From: an uncultured Actinomycetes bacterium
GTDB taxonomy: Bacteria > Actinomycetota > Thermoleophilia > Solirubrobacterales > 70-9
Length of the DNA stretch: 7,480 nt
Assembly: GCA_946886425.1 (NCBI GenBank)
Contig: CAMPIP010000112.1
Span: 1 to 7,480 of the forward strand
Reading direction: 5' to 3'
Of this stretch, positions 1 through 6,414 are shown one piece after another (the stretch's first letter is position 1; each line of letters starts with the position of its first letter). Made by a program: the position numbers and the translations under genes. The notes below the pieces were generated by a model. It saw nothing but the letters and a program-made list of their open reading frames with translations. It did not search any database and was not told the DNA's origin.

Positions 1-1
1 C

Positions 2-1963
2 CACGGCACCACCCTCGACGGCAACGCCGCCGCCGAGGGCGTCGTCCGCAACGAAGACCTCGGTGACACCAGCGGCGGCAGCGGCAACGACGGCGGAATC
101 ACCGCGCCCGGAGCCACCGGCGGCGGCGACCAGCCGCTGGCCGAGGACGGCGACGGCGGTGCCCAGTTCAACCCCAGCGGCGCCCCGACCCTGGCCAACC
201 CGACGACGACGATCGCCCCCTTCGGGCCGGCGCCGATCGGGGTCCCCAACTTCGTCATCGACTCCTTCGAGATCCCGCCCTTCCTGCTGCCGATCTACCA
301 GGCATGCGGAACCGAATACGGGATCCCCTGGGAGGTGCTCGCCTCGATCAACAAAATCGAGACCGCCTTCGGCACCAACCTCAACGTCTCCTCGGCCGGC
401 GCCGTCGGCTGGATGCAGTTCATCCCCTCGAGCTGGGAAATGTTCGGGGTCGACGCCAACGGCGACGGCCGCAAGGACCCGTACAACCCGGTCGACGCGA
501 TCTGCGCCGCGGCCAACTACCTCAAGGTCGCCGGCGGCAAGGAGAACCTCTACGACGCGATCTTCGCCTACAACCACGCCGACTGGTACGTGCAGGAGGT
601 CCTCCTCTACGCCCGCGCCTACGGCAAGCTGCCCTCCGACCTGGTCGGCTCGCTGACCGGCCTCACCGAGGGCGCCCACTTCCCGATCGCCGCTGATTCG
701 CGCTACGCCGACGACATCTCCGCCCGCGAGGCGCTGCGCCGGGCCAGCGGCGAGTCGCGGACCAGCGGCAACGCCGCCGACGTCATCTCCTCCTCCCCCA
801 CCCGCCGCGGCATCAACATCTTCTCCGCCAAGGGCGCCCCGGTCGTCGCCGTCAACGACGGGGTGATCCGCAAGCTCGGCAACTCGCCGAAGCTGGGCAA
901 GTTCGTCGTCCTCGAAGACACCTACGGCAACCGCTACACCTACGCCGGCCTCGGCTCGCTGGTACGCGAGCACCGCCTGCTGGCGACCCCGACCGGCAAG
1001 GAGAAGCGCCTGCCGGTCGAAAGCGAGAACCTGCGGCCGCGCCTGCGGGCCCTGCCCGGCCGCGCCCCGGAGCAGCAGCCGGAAGCCGAAACGACCGAGA
1101 CGGCCGCCGCCAACGACGGCTCGCTGAAGGTCGGCTCGAAGGTGATCGCCGGCACGATCATCGCCCGCGTCGGCGCCGCCGGGGACGGGGCCGCCTCGCA
1201 CATCAACTTCTCGATCCGGCCGGCCGGACGCGGCGCCCCGCGGATCGACCCGAAGCCGATCCTCGACGGCTGGAAGCTGCTCGAAGCGACCGCCATCTAC
1301 CGGGCCAAGGGCAAGAGTCCCTTCGCCGCCAAGTTGAGCGGCGCCGGCGTGCTGCTGCTCTCCAAGGAGGCCCTGCAGCGCCGGGTCCTCGCCGACAAGG
1401 GCCTGGAGATCTACGGCTGCGGGCGCGAAGACGTCGCCGGGGGCCAGATCGACCGCCGCGTCCTGGCGATGCTCGCCTACCTGCGGGCGAAGGGCTTCGA
1501 ACTGTCCGTGACCTCGATGAGGTGCGGCCACGGCCTGCTCACCACCTCGGGCAACGTCTCCGAGCACAGCACCGGCGACGCGGTCGACATCGCCGCGATC
1601 AACGGCGAGCCGGTCCTGGGCAACCAGGGCCCCGGCACGATCACCGACGAACTGGTCCGCGTGATCCTGCAGCTGCAGGGCACCATGCACCCCCACCAGG
1701 TGATCTCGCTCGAGGATCTGCCGGGCGAAGCCAGCTTCGCGATGTCCGATCACGCCGACCACGTCCACGTCGGCTACCACCCGGTCGAAGGCAACCCGCT
1801 CGAACAGCAGGTCTCCGCCCTGCTCAAACCCGAGCAGTGGCAGCGCCTGATCGAGCGGATCGGGGAGATCGACAACCCCGAAGTGAAGAACGGCCCGTCC
1901 AAGTACGTGGTGCCGGACGAGGACGCCGCGGCCGCAGCCGGCCACGGCCAGAGCGCCGATTAG
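2..1963 (+). CDS. Multidomain peptidoglycan hydrolase: lytic transglycosylase + degenerate M23 + M15 domain (5' end missing)
   Basis: The frame is open from the left edge, so the true start and any signal peptide lie upstream; 653 residues are visible. Residues 1 to about 85 are a Gly/Asp/Pro/Thr-rich linker. A lytic transglycosylase (SLT) domain follows: the likely catalytic Glu120 (nt 359-361) sits in SINKIETAFG, then SSAGAVGWMQFIPSSW and a DANGDGRKDPYNP loop typical of the family. Residues about 265-410 resemble a LytM/M23 peptidase (RRGINIF, GAPVVAVNDGVI, HINFSIRP), but most zinc-site residues are replaced and a charged insert splits the domain. Residues about 470-600 match the M15 (VanY-like) fold: SEHSTGDAVD supplies His522 and Asp529, and DHVHVGY supplies the final His. 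Inferred role: an exported enzyme that cleaves glycan strands and perhaps stem peptides during wall growth or division. The GTG at 335 lies inside the transglycosylase domain and cannot be the start. Domain calls are firm; substrate specificity is not. Confidence 0.88.
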   Translation, partial: HGTTLDGNAAAEGVVRNEDLGDTSGGSGNDGGITAPGATGGGDQPLAEDGDGGAQFNPSGAPTLANPTTTIAPFGPAPIGVPNFVIDSFEIPPFLLPIYQACGTEYGIPWEVLASINKIETAFGTNLNVSSAGAVGWMQFIPSSWEMFGVDANGDGRKDPYNPVDAICAAANYLKVAGGKENLYDAIFAYNHADWYVQEVLLYARAYGKLPSDLVGSLTGLTEGAHFPIAADSRYADDISAREALRRASGESRTSGNAADVISSSPTRRGINIFSAKGAPVVAVNDGVIRKLGNSPKLGKFVVLEDTYGNRYTYAGLGSLVREHRLLATPTGKEKRLPVESENLRPRLRALPGRAPEQQPEAETTETAAANDGSLKVGSKVIAGTIIARVGAAGDGAASHINFSIRPAGRGAPRIDPKPILDGWKLLEATAIYRAKGKSPFAAKLSGAGVLLLSKEALQRRVLADKGLEIYGCGREDVAGGQIDRRVLAMLAYLRAKGFELSVTSMRCGHGLLTTSGNVSEHSTGDAVDIAAINGEPVLGNQGPGTITDELVRVILQLQGTMHPHQVISLEDLPGEASFAMSDHADHVHVGYHPVEGNPLEQQVSALLKPEQWQRLIERIGEIDNPEVKNGPSKYVVPDEDAAAAAGHGQSAD

Positions 1964-2011
1964 CGCCCCGCTTCGGGAGAATCCCTCCCTCTGGCACCCC
2001 TGTTCGGATTA

Positions 2012-2860
2012 GTGCAGCTCGACTTCGCCGGCGTCCTGCCGCTGGCCGATGGGCGCTACCTGGCCCGGGACGAGGCTGGCGAAAGCGTGCTGGTGATGAA
2101 AACGCTGGGGGCGCCGGCCCCCGCGCGTCGTCACCGGCGCCGGCCCCGCGACACCGGGAGCGTCGTGGAGCCCGCCTCCCTGCCGCTGACCCGGATCACC
2201 GCGATTCGGGCCTACGCCCCCAGCGAGCATGAGGAGGAGGTCGCTGCGTGGCTGGAGGAGACGCTGGCCGACGAGGAGGCGACCGACGCCGCGGTCGCCG
2301 AGGGAGTGGCGCTGCTGAACCGGGCCCTGCACGCCCAGGCGGTGGCGGCAGCCGACCCGATCGGCGGGGAACTGGCACCCGAGCAGGCGGTCGCGGTCCG
2401 GCTCGGCTACGGCAGCGGCGACCAGGTCGCCGCCGGAGGGTTCGCGACGGCCCAAGAGGTAGACGTGCGCGCCACCGGCTTCTCACGGCGGCGGCAGCGC
2501 GAAGAGGATCTGCAACCGCAGGAACGGATGGCGGCGGTGCTGCGCGGCAGCGAGCGGCTCGACGCCTGCGAGCCGCTGCTGCTGCGCGCCCGCGCCGACC
2601 TCGACGCCGGCCGCGAGCGCGAGGCGGCGCTGCAGCTGCGGGTCGGCCTCGAGGCGCTGCTCGCCGAGCTCGACGGGGCGGTCTCGGATCCCGGCCACGG
2701 CGAGGACATGGCGATGCTGCGCGAGCGCCGCGGGGAGGCGGGCGAGGCGGCCAACGAGGCCCTGCGCGGCGAGCTCTCGGGCGCGACGACGACGAGCGTC
2801 ACCGAGCTCCTGGAGCGCTGCGAGCGCGTCCTGCGCCGTCGCCGCGTGTTGCGTGGCTAG
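2012..2860 (+). CDS. Uncharacterised conserved-looking protein, 282 aa
   Basis: I do not recognise the family. The product looks cytosolic, with no signal peptide or membrane segment. The N-terminal part (residues 1-30, containing ADGRYLARDEAGESVLVMKTL) looks like short beta strands. A strongly basic linker follows (37-46, ARRHRRRPRD), then a mixed segment 60-160 containing VRLGYGSGDQVA. Residues 160-282 are rich in Arg, Glu, Ala and Leu and probably form long helices, possibly a coiled coil. It follows the wall hydrolase by 48 bases on the same strand and may be co-transcribed. The start is uncertain: GTG at 2012 has no good ribosome site, whereas the frame stays open upstream and a CTG at 1991 lies 10 bases after GGAGA (1976-1980), which would give 289 residues. 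GC-rich third positions across the frame and the close fit between neighbours support it as a real gene. Function unknown; a DNA- or nucleic-acid-contacting role for the basic linker would be a guess. Confidence 0.75.
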   Translation: MQLDFAGVLPLADGRYLARDEAGESVLVMKTLGAPAPARRHRRRPRDTGSVVEPASLPLTRITAIRAYAPSEHEEEVAAWLEETLADEEATDAAVAEGVALLNRALHAQAVAAADPIGGELAPEQAVAVRLGYGSGDQVAAGGFATAQEVDVRATGFSRRRQREEDLQPQERMAAVLRGSERLDACEPLLLRARADLDAGREREAALQLRVGLEALLAELDGAVSDPGHGEDMAMLRERRGEAGEAANEALRGELSGATTTSVTELLERCERVLRRRRVLRG

Positions 2861-2863
2861 GGA

Positions 2864-3520
2864 CTAGATCACCAGGCGCCGTGCGACTACGTCGTCGAGT
2901 AGAGAGTCCGCGAGATGGTGGGCTTCATCCAAGATGACGCCCTCGACGGAGGGAACGCCGATCACGGTGAGGCCGGCGGCGCGGGCGGCGGCGACCCCGG
3001 TCGGCGAATCCTCGAGGGCGACGACCGCGGGGCCGGGCTCGACGCCGAGGCGGCGGCAGGCCTCCAGGTAGGGGTCGGGCGCCGGCTTCGGCGCCGCCAC
3101 TTCGTGGGCGCTGAGGACGACGTCGAAGTGGGTCTCGAAGCCGGCCAGCTGCAGCGAGCGGTCGACGAAGACGCGCGGCGAGTTGGAGACGAGGCCGATC
3201 GGGGTCCCCCGCTCCCGCAGCGCTTCGAGCAGGTCGCGGGCGCCGAGCATCGCCTCGACGCCGTGCTCGAGCTCGGCGACGACCAGCGCGTTCAGCTCCT
3301 CGATCAGGGCCGCCGCCTGACCCGGCGCGTCGAGCCGCCGTTCGAGGATGCCGCCGGCGATCTCGGCCGAGGTGCCGACCAGCTCGTGCTTGTCGGCCGG
3401 GGTGAACTCGAGGCCGCGGGCGGCGAAGAGGTCCTGCTCGGCGCGGGTCCAGACCGACTCGGTGTCGAGCAGCAGGCCGTCGTTGTCGAAGACGACCGCG
3501 TCGGGCAGATCGGCGCTCAT
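2864..3520 (-). CDS. HAD-superfamily hydrolase, beta-phosphoglucomutase/phosphatase-like
   Basis: This 218-residue haloacid-dehalogenase-type enzyme has all four core motifs. Motif I is FDNDGLLLDTES, with nucleophile Asp12 and acid/base Asp14. Motif II is the Ser in VSNS (about 112). Motif III is Lys145 in KPAPDPY. Motif IV is Glu170-Asp171 in ALEDSPTG, which binds magnesium. The helical cap between residues about 20 and 90 and the LLLDTE start are typical of subfamily IA enzymes such as beta-phosphoglucomutase, phosphoglycolate phosphatase and 2-deoxyglucose-6-phosphate phosphatase. It therefore probably hydrolyses or transfers phosphate on a small cytosolic sugar or organic phosphate; the substrate cannot be read from the sequence. 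Its ATG overlaps the stop of the sirtuin gene by four bases (ATGA), which fixes the start and suggests coupled translation. It is the last gene of the minus-strand operon, and its stop lies 3 bases from the stop of the convergent unknown gene. Confidence 0.9.
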   Translation of the reverse strand: MSADLPDAVVFDNDGLLLDTESVWTRAEQDLFAARGLEFTPADKHELVGTSAEIAGGILERRLDAPGQAAALIEELNALVVAELEHGVEAMLGARDLLEALRERGTPIGLVSNSPRVFVDRSLQLAGFETHFDVVLSAHEVAAPKPAPDPYLEACRRLGVEPGPAVVALEDSPTGVAAARAAGLTVIGVPSVEGVILDEAHHLADSLLDDVVARRLVI

Positions 3521-4302
3521 CGCCCGGCGTCCAGCTCGTCGAGCGCGGCCAGCAGCGCCTCCAGCTCGGCGTCGACCTCGCCGTCGAGCTTCAGCTCGGC
3601 GTCCTCGTCGTAGGGGGTCGGGCCCTTGGTGACGATCGCCAGGCGGCCGCCGCTTTCGAGGGTCAGCTGGGGCAGGCCGGCGACCGGGTGGACGGCCAGC
3701 GAGGAGCCGACGCAGATCATCAGCTCGGCCCGCTCGGCGAGGTCGCGGGCGCGGACGATCGCGCCCTCCGGGAGCAGCTCGCCGAAGAGGACGACGTCGG
3801 GTTTGACGGCGCCGCCGCAGCCGGCGCAGATCGCCACCCCGCGCTCGTCGAAGAGCCCGTCGATCTCCTCGATCTCGTAGCTGGCCGCGCAGCGGATGCA
3901 GGAGGAGGTCTCGATCGAGCCGTGCACCTCGACCACGTTCCGGGAGCCGGCGGCGCGGTGCAGGCGGTCGATGTTCTGGGTGACGACGCCCTCGACGAGG
4001 CCGCGGCGCTCGAGCTCGGCGAGCACGCGGTGGGCGCCGTTCGGCCGCTTGTCGCCGAGCTCGTGGAAGCGAGGCCGGTAGTAGGACCAGAAGCGCTCCG
4101 GGTCGCGCTCGAAGACGTCGATGTGGGCGACCTCCATCGGGTCGACGTTCGCCCAGAGGCCGGTCTCCGGGGTGCGGAAGTCGGGGATCCCCGACGGCAC
4201 CGAGACGCCGGCGCCGGTGAGGACGACGGCGCGGGACGACCCGGCCAGCAGCTCCGCCAGCCGTGCCGTCCCGCTCTCCGCTGTCGCTACTTGCCGCTCC
4301 AC
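3517..4302 (-). CDS. cobB: Sirtuin, NAD-dependent protein lysine deacylase (CobB/Sir2 family)
   Basis: Removes acyl groups from protein lysines using NAD, releasing nicotinamide and O-acyl-ADP-ribose. In the 261-residue product the motifs are complete: GAGVSVPSGIPDFR (30-43) for NAD binding, TQNID (108-112), catalytic His127 in VEVHGS, four zinc cysteines (135, 138, 159, 162) as two CxxC pairs, KPDVVLFGE (167-175), and GSSLAVHPVAG near 199. Tyr75 and Arg78 form a YxxR motif just before the RPNGAH segment, the position used by SIRT5-type enzymes to bind succinyl or malonyl groups, so activity may extend beyond deacetylation. The start chosen is GTG at 4302, inside the end of the upstream fusion gene (16-base overlap). 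The frame is open much further upstream, but that part lies out of frame within the fusion gene and looks nothing like a sirtuin. No good ribosome site precedes the GTG, which fits translational coupling. Likely targets are acyl-CoA enzymes; this is inference. Confidence 0.93.
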   Translation of the reverse strand: MERQVATAESGTARLAELLAGSSRAVVLTGAGVSVPSGIPDFRTPETGLWANVDPMEVAHIDVFERDPERFWSYYRPRFHELGDKRPNGAHRVLAELERRGLVEGVVTQNIDRLHRAAGSRNVVEVHGSIETSSCIRCAASYEIEEIDGLFDERGVAICAGCGGAVKPDVVLFGELLPEGAIVRARDLAERAELMICVGSSLAVHPVAGLPQLTLESGGRLAIVTKGPTPYDEDAELKLDGEVDAELEALLAALDELDAGR

Positions 4303-6290
4303 TTCGGGCTGCGCTTGCCGAGGAAGGCGCCGATGCCCTCTTTGGCGTCCTCGCTGGAGAATGCGGCTGCGAAGCCGGCCTTCTCGGCCTCGATGCCCTC
4401 GTCGAGGTCGCCGTTGGCCGAGACCGCCTTGATCTGCGCGACCGCGACCGGCGCCTGGGCGGCCAGCTTGCGGCCCCACATCAGCGCCGTCTCGAACAGC
4501 TCGTGGTCCGGCACGACCCGGTTGACGAGGCCCAGTTCGAGCGCCTCCTCGGAGAGGACGGCGTCGCCGACCAGGTTCATCTCCAGGGCCTTGCTGGCGC
4601 CGACCAGGCGCGGCAGCCGCTGGGTCCCGCCGAAGCCGGGGATGATCCCCAGCTTCACCTCGGGCTGGCCGAAGACGGCGGCCTCCGCGGCGATCCGGAA
4701 GTCGCAGGCCATCGCCACCTCGCAACCACCGCCGAAGGCGATCGAGTTGACGGCCGCGATCGTCGCCACCCGCGAGGTGCCGAACTCGCGCAGCAGCGCG
4801 TGGGCGGTCTCGATCAGCTCGCGGCCGTCGGTCTGCGGATCCATCTGCGTGAACGCCTTGATGTCGGCGCCGGCCGAGAAGACGACCGGGACCGAGGAGG
4901 CGATCACCATCGCGCCGATCTCCTCGTTGGCGTTGACCTTCTCCCAGACCGCCTTGAGGTCGTGGATGACCTGCGGCGAAACCGCGTTCATCGGCAGGTT
5001 GGCGAGCCAGGCGATCGCGACGTCGCCGCGGGTCTCCAGCTTCACCTTCTCGGGCTGCTCGCCCTCGTCCGGCTGCGGGTAGGCGTAGAAGCCCTGGCCG
5101 GTGGCGAGGCCGTAGCGGCCCTGCGCGACCAGGCGCTTGAGGGTGACCGGCGGCTCGAAGCGGTCGCCGTGCTTCTCCTCCAGCTGCTCGCAGCGCTCGA
5201 GGACCTTGTCGAGACCCTCGACGTCGGCCTTCCAGAACGGCGGCAGCAGGCCTTTGGTCGGGTCGAGGCCGGCGCCGGCCATCATCCCCAGGTCGATGTC
5301 GCGGACCGAGCAGATGCCTTCCTCGACCAGCAGGCAGGCCTCGATCAGGGCGCGGCAGGTGAACATCGCCACCAGTTCCTCGCCGTCGGGCTCGGCCTCG
5401 CCGGGGACCGTCTGCACGCCGTCCTTGAAGAAGCCCTCGCCGCCGCTCTTGGCACCGAGCTTGCCCTCGGCTACCAGGCCCTGCAGTCCCTTGTGGACGT
5501 AGAAGCTCTCGCCGTAGGAGTCGTTGAGGTGCTCGGCGACGTGCAGCACGGTGTCGAGGCCGAGCAGGTCGGTGAGGAAGAAGGGGCCCATCGGGGCGAC
5601 CTTCGCCTCGGCGATCGCCTTGTCGATCGCGGCCAGCGAGAGGCCGTTGTCCTCCTGGGCCCGCCAGATCTCGCCGATCGTCGCCATGAGGATTTTGTTG
5701 ACGACGAAGCCCGGGACCTCTCCGCAGACGATCGGCTGCTTCTTGATCGCCTGGGCGAAGTTGTAGGCGGCGGTGGCGGTCTCCTGGGAGGTGTCCCCGC
5801 CGACGATCACCTCGACCAGCGGCATGATCGAGGCCGGGTAGAAGAAGTGGAAGCCGACGACCTTGTCGGCCCGCAGCGTCGCCTCGCCGATCTCGGTGAT
5901 CGAGAGCGAGGAGGTGTTCGAGGAGAGGATCGCGTGGCCGGGGGTGGCGGCGTCGATCTCGCGGAAGACCGCCTGCTTGATCTCCATCCGCTCCGGGACC
6001 GCCTCGATCACGAAGTCGACGTCGCCGAACTCCTCGTAGGTGGTGGTGCCGATGACCCGGCCCATGACCTCGGCGAGGCGGGCGTCGGCCTGCTCCTGGG
6101 TCAGCTTCTCCTTCTTGACGAGGCGGGCGAGCTGGCCCTGCGTGACCGCGCGGGCCTTCTCCAGCGCCGCGTCGACGAACTTCTGGTCGATGTCCTTGAC
6201 GACCACGGGGATGTCGGCTGCGGCAATCGCCTGCGCGATCTCGCCGCCCATCGTGCCGCCGCCGACGACGGCGGCCTTGGATACGAACAT
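4287..6290 (-). CDS. Bifunctional 3-hydroxyacyl-CoA dehydrogenase / enoyl-CoA hydratase (dehydrogenase-first order)
   Basis: Catalyses two steps of acyl-CoA oxidation: hydration of 2-enoyl-CoA and NAD-dependent oxidation of 3-hydroxyacyl-CoA. In the 667-residue product, residues 1-190 form the NAD-binding Rossmann domain (VVGGGTMGG at 8-16, IEAVPE at 95-100, SSNTSS at 123-128, catalytic His148 in FHFFYP with partner Glu160). Residues 190-405 hold dehydrogenase C-terminal repeats (PGFVVNKI at 193-200; a second copy about 308-405 ending GQGFYAY). Residues about 420-667 are a crotonase domain with oxyanion-hole segment FSAGADIKAF (471-480) and both catalytic glutamates, Glu524 in GGCE and Glu544 in FGQPE, so it should be active. 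This order is the reverse of E. coli FadB/FadJ and resembles archaeal and some Gram-positive fusions. The ATG at 6290 is chosen because GGGAGG (6307-6302) lies 11 bases upstream and the Rossmann fold begins at once; the frame continues to an ATG at 6383 without homologous-looking sequence. It heads the sirtuin-HAD operon. Chain-length preference is unknown. Confidence 0.94.
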   Translation of the reverse strand: MFVSKAAVVGGGTMGGEIAQAIAAADIPVVVKDIDQKFVDAALEKARAVTQGQLARLVKKEKLTQEQADARLAEVMGRVIGTTTYEEFGDVDFVIEAVPERMEIKQAVFREIDAATPGHAILSSNTSSLSITEIGEATLRADKVVGFHFFYPASIMPLVEVIVGGDTSQETATAAYNFAQAIKKQPIVCGEVPGFVVNKILMATIGEIWRAQEDNGLSLAAIDKAIAEAKVAPMGPFFLTDLLGLDTVLHVAEHLNDSYGESFYVHKGLQGLVAEGKLGAKSGGEGFFKDGVQTVPGEAEPDGEELVAMFTCRALIEACLLVEEGICSVRDIDLGMMAGAGLDPTKGLLPPFWKADVEGLDKVLERCEQLEEKHGDRFEPPVTLKRLVAQGRYGLATGQGFYAYPQPDEGEQPEKVKLETRGDVAIAWLANLPMNAVSPQVIHDLKAVWEKVNANEEIGAMVIASSVPVVFSAGADIKAFTQMDPQTDGRELIETAHALLREFGTSRVATIAAVNSIAFGGGCEVAMACDFRIAAEAAVFGQPEVKLGIIPGFGGTQRLPRLVGASKALEMNLVGDAVLSEEALELGLVNRVVPDHELFETALMWGRKLAAQAPVAVAQIKAVSANGDLDEGIEAEKAGFAAAFSSEDAKEGIGAFLGKRSPKWSGK

Positions 6291-6301
6291 TGCGGGTGAA
6301 T

Positions 6302-6307
6302 CCTCCC
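6302..6307 (-). promoter_or_regulatory. Ribosome binding site of the dehydrogenase/hydratase fusion
   Basis: Read on the minus strand this is GGGAGG, 11 bases before the ATG at 6290. It is the best Shine-Dalgarno-like match in this leader and decides the start in favour of 6290 over the upstream ATGs at 6326 and 6383. Confidence 0.7.
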
Positions 6308-6357
6308 GGAGTTTCGGCTTTGGCATGCGGCGTTCGCCGCGCCGGGGGAGGCTATCC

Positions 6358-6385
6358 GGTTGTCGCCCCGACAGCAGGGACAACC
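6358..6385. repeat. Inverted repeat GGTTGTC / GACAACC with nested TGTCG-CCC-CGACA
   Basis: Seven-base perfect arms at 6358-6364 and 6379-6385 are separated by 14 bases. Nested inside is a 13-base palindrome, TGTCG-CCC-CGACA, at 6361-6373. CCCGACA recurs as a direct repeat at 6367-6373 and 6390-6396. The site lies upstream of the fusion gene and could be another binding site or a leader hairpin. Chance occurrence in GC-rich DNA is possible. Confidence 0.35.
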
Positions 6386-6400
6386 CCGGCCCGACAAAGC

Positions 6401-6414
6401 TGTACGGGCGTACA
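6401..6414. promoter_or_regulatory. Perfect palindrome TGTACG-GG-CGTACA, putative operator
   Basis: Two 6-base arms (TGTACG and CGTACA) are exact reverse complements around a 2-base centre. The size and symmetry suit a dimeric repressor such as a TetR-type regulator, a class that often controls acyl-CoA oxidation genes. It lies 111 bases upstream of the fusion start and 112 bases upstream of the glutamine synthetase start, almost exactly midway. The regulator is not in the window, so its identity is open. Confidence 0.45.

Noticed and set aside
63..696. Arg/Pro/Ser-rich plus-strand frames over the transglycosylase domain
   Set aside because: They are alternative-frame readings; the frame starting at base 2 contains the recognisable transglycosylase motifs.
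1975..1989. GGGAG / CTCCC inverted repeat after the wall hydrolase as a terminator
   Set aside because: The stem is only five bases, has no T-run, and lies directly in front of a same-strand gene, overlapping its likely ribosome site.
2915..3613. Plus-strand open frame antisense to the HAD gene
   Set aside because: It is a shadow with biased composition; the minus strand carries all four HAD motifs in order.
4303..4725. N-terminal extension of the sirtuin frame to 402 residues
   Set aside because: The extension is an Arg/Gly/Pro-rich out-of-frame reading of the fusion gene and has no sirtuin similarity.
4263..6299. Long plus-strand open frame (678 codons) antisense to the fusion gene
   Set aside because: It mirrors the fusion gene and is rich in Leu, Gly, Asp, Arg and Val repeats typical of antisense frames in GC-rich DNA. 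The minus strand has complete active-site motifs.
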